A program made the position numbers and the translations under genes. From NCBI RefSeq assembly GCF_020707215.1, contig NZ_JAJFET010000005.1:1-64000 (forward strand): a stretch of DNA of 64,000 bases, given 5' to 3'. The notes below the pieces were generated by a model. It made no database searches. It was not told where the DNA came from and worked only from the letters and a program-made list of their open reading frames with translations. The number at the start of each line of letters is the position of its first letter. The stretch's first letter is position 1. Of this stretch, positions 62,030 to 64,000 are shown piece by piece. The stretch is from Sphingomonas sp. PL-96 (GTDB lineage: Bacteria > Pseudomonadota > Alphaproteobacteria > Sphingomonadales > Sphingomonadaceae).

Positions 62030-64000
62030 TCAGGGGTCCTTGCGAATAAAAGGATCGCCATAGAGCGACATGGCCAGAGCGCGCTTGGGGTCCCAACTGG
62101 TTTTGTCGGAAACGTGGCGGTTGGCCACGTGGCAAGCATCCAGCACTACCATACCTCCCTGCCACGCCTTCAGGAAAGCGTCCAGCCAAGGCCGTGCGAC
62201 AAAAAACGGTATCGGCCAAGCCGGCCCGATCACGGCGGCGCTGCCGCGCGCGAGGATTTGCTTTGCGAGTCCGATCGCCATCCCGGTTTCCGGGTGAGGA
62301 TCGATGCGGCCGCCTGAGCACACGAACAGGATCGTCAGGCGGGCCTTGCGGGTTACCTCGGCGATCTGCGCAATCTCGGTAACGCCGTGACCGTCGTCGC
62401 TCAGCGACCGGAAATAGCGGTTCACCTCGGTCAGTCCGCCGTGCGCGCCGATGATCGCGACGTCGGTATCGGCAAATCCCGGTGATGGCTGGTTGCCGCG
62501 CTCAAGCTCGACACCGTGACCGGTCAGGATCGGCGCCACCTCATCTGCCATCATGGCAAGGGGACCAGTTTCCCCGCCAGCCGGGGAAACCGGAATCCAC
62601 ATGCGCGCTGCACCGTTCCCCTTCCGGTCGAGCTGACGTGATGCGGTCAGCCATTCGAGCGAGGGTGTCACGCCGACCGCATGATCGAAGCCCGCGCAGT
62701 TACCGTCGATCGTCAGGAGATTGGGCGGGAAACGCTGCAGCCGCGCATCGGCAACGATGATCGACCGCTTGGGCAGCTTGGTCAGCCCCAGGTTCGCGAC
62801 GCTGTCGCGCATCTCGTCCTGGTCTACCGACTCCAGGGAATAATCCCTGGGGAAACGCTCGCTCCAGCGATTGAGCGCTTCAGCAGAGAAGGTGTTCTCC
62901 GGCTCGACCGTGAGGTCGGAAATATCGCCATTCTCGAACTCGACGGTGGCAAGCTGCCTGTCGAACATTGCCATGCCGACGATCGCGGTGTCCGCTCGGC
63001 TGAGCTCGATCGCCGCCTCGTAAGGAGCCTCTGCTCGTGTCAGCAGGCGCTCGACCTCGACAAGCGTGCCGTCGGCAGCCCGAAGCTCGATCGCGCGGTC
63101 CGCTGAGGCTTCCACAGCGTAGGTCAGCGCTTTGGGGTCGACTTCGGCCAAGGCATTCCCGACGAGCGTGCGTGTCATGACGCGCAAGTGCCTCAGGTCG
63201 TAGCCCGCATCGATAGCGTAGCGGGCATTGTCGAGGCCACGCGCCACGTCGGCGATGTCGGCAAGTGTCGGCACCCGGCTCGCTGCCCGGATCATAGGCT
63301 GGCGCTCAGGCGGGAGCTTGCTGACAATCTGCTTGAGGAGTGCCTCGGCGGACGCGACCTGTTCGGGAACTCGGTTGCCGCCGATGTGGACCAGCGTGTT
63401 CAGGGCCATCGCAATCGGCAGCAGGTCATCGCTCCGGTCGATCACTTCCGCCGCGTTGGCGGCCGCTGCGTCGAACAGTTCAATCAGCTCCTCATCGGAC
63501 CCGCCATCGCGGGAAAAGACAGCTGTCGCGGCCTGAAGCGCCATGGTTGCAAGGCGAAAGCCGTCACGCTCAGCAATGCCCAGCTGCTCAAGGGCTTCCT
63601 GCGAACGATCAAGCAGCGGCAAAGCGAGGTCGGCCATTCCGGCGTCGCGAAGCAGCCGGAACAGCAGGTTCGTCTCGAACCAAATTTCATCCCAGGATGC
63701 CTTCGCGCGCGTCTCCAGCGCAGCCGCCATCGCGACCATCGCTTCGGTGCTCATGCCAACGCGCGCGTAGATGTCCGCGAAGCTGAACAGGGCTATCCGG
63801 TGCCGCTCCGGACGGTCGCCGCTGTTCGTGACAATGAACTCGGCGATGTCGCGGGCGGCCTGTCCCTTGCCCGCGACCGCGAACTTGCTGCCCACGGTCC
63901 GAGCGATCGTCAGATCCTCGTCACGCTGCTCGGCGAGCGGGGCGATAGCGTTGGCGGCCGCAAGATACATGTTGGGCAGGACAAGATCATCCGTTTCCGC
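62030..64000 (-). CDS. TPR-CHAT caspase-like protein, partial (5' end outside window)
   Basis: The frame is open to the right edge, so the N-terminus is missing; 656 residues are visible. They start with alpha-helical TPR-like repeats (DIAEFIVTNSGDRPERHRIALFSFADIYARVGM, LLFRLLRDAGMADLALPLLDRSQEAL) and end in a CHAT domain with the probable catalytic His in VAIIGAHGGLTEVNRYF and Cys in ILFVCSGGRIDPHPETG, then AAVIGPAWPIPFFVARPWLDAFLKAW. CHAT proteases act in several bacterial defence systems, cleaving a partner when a sensor is triggered; the partner would be beyond the edge. GC-rich and codon-typical. Confidence 0.85.
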   Translation of the reverse strand, partial: AETDDLVLPNMYLAAANAIAPLAEQRDEDLTIARTVGSKFAVAGKGQAARDIAEFIVTNSGDRPERHRIALFSFADIYARVGMSTEAMVAMAAALETRAKASWDEIWFETNLLFRLLRDAGMADLALPLLDRSQEALEQLGIAERDGFRLATMALQAATAVFSRDGGSDEELIELFDAAAANAAEVIDRSDDLLPIAMALNTLVHIGGNRVPEQVASAEALLKQIVSKLPPERQPMIRAASRVPTLADIADVARGLDNARYAIDAGYDLRHLRVMTRTLVGNALAEVDPKALTYAVEASADRAIELRAADGTLVEVERLLTRAEAPYEAAIELSRADTAIVGMAMFDRQLATVEFENGDISDLTVEPENTFSAEALNRWSERFPRDYSLESVDQDEMRDSVANLGLTKLPKRSIIVADARLQRFPPNLLTIDGNCAGFDHAVGVTPSLEWLTASRQLDRKGNGAARMWIPVSPAGGETGPLAMMADEVAPILTGHGVELERGNQPSPGFADTDVAIIGAHGGLTEVNRYFRSLSDDGHGVTEIAQIAEVTRKARLTILFVCSGGRIDPHPETGMAIGLAKQILARGSAAVIGPAWPIPFFVARPWLDAFLKAWQGGMVVLDACHVANRHVSDKTSWDPKRALAMSLYGDPFIRKDP

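Noticed and set aside
1..64000. CRISPR arrays, rRNA or tRNA genes
   Set aside because: No regularly spaced repeats and no convincing RNA gene were seen anywhere in the window.

Overview
This is a high-GC window with Sphingomonadaceae-type gene content: a P-type (MPF_T) trb conjugation module followed by a DUF2274 gene, DUF736/DUF2958/DUF2285 accessory genes, an isopeptidase-type lasso peptide cluster, and a luxR-luxI-phyH quorum-sensing block. Most of it (about 3.6 to 60.3 kb) reads as one integrative and conjugative element (ICE). It has a tyrosine integrase at the right, a VirD2-like relaxase, a TraG/VirD4 coupling protein, a full trb set, TraF, a lytic transglycosylase and ArdC. No replication or partition genes are visible. 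That it is an integrated ICE is an inference, because no attachment-site pair was found.

Layout. 1-1.9 kb: end of an RND efflux operon (adaptor, outer-membrane factor). 2-3 kb: decayed IS5-family transposase and a decayed phage-type M15 endolysin. 3.6-17.6 kb, minus strand: traG, copG, trbB, C, D, E, then trbJ, L, F, G, I, DUF2274 and alpA. The set is interrupted between trbE and trbJ by an antiparallel AbiEi/AbiEii pair whose toxin gene is frameshifted. 18.2-19.1 kb: nucleotidyltransferase-HEPN fusion. 19.4-31.5 kb: lasso peptide island. A plus-strand sensing and uptake arm (ECF sigma factor, FecR, STN-domain TonB receptor, lasso isopeptidase) converges on a minus-strand arm, luxR-luxI-phyH-gntR-precursor A-protease B-cyclase C. 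31.7-41.5 kb: two DUF2285 genes (one frameshifted), ardC, DUF2958, a P-loop ATPase, DUF736, a small HTH protein, traF, a transglycosylase, a candidate oriT and the relaxase.

41.6-58.6 kb is a defence island. It holds a predicted MORC/GHKL-type restriction system (C5 methyltransferase, Z1 helicase-like protein, PD-(D/E)xK protein, GHKL ATPase, two partner proteins, HNH and a second PD-(D/E)xK protein on one strand, with a divergent vsr). A second AbiE pair follows behind a perfect 18-bp inverted repeat. Then comes a divergent pair of full-length paralogues (574 and 588 aa) with a C-terminal nuclease-like D...QxK motif; these two have no assigned family. 58.9-60.3 kb: integrase. 60.6-61.6 kb: Xre/RES toxin-antitoxin pair. 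62.0-64.0 kb: TPR-CHAT caspase-like protein running off the right edge.

How it fits together: the conjugation genes move the element, ArdC and the toxin-antitoxin pairs would help it establish and persist, and the cargo is one chemical and several anti-invader systems. The lasso operon encodes a 43-residue precursor whose predicted core starts GAPGSRTE (Gly1-Glu8 ring). Its genes sit directly behind a quorum-sensing cassette on the same strand, suggesting cell-density control of the peptide, while the convergent sigma/FecR/TonB/isopeptidase arm would sense, import and open it. Three cargo genes (AbiEii, a DUF2285 gene, a MORC-island gene) each carry one single-base frameshift; assembly error has to be excluded before calling them dead.
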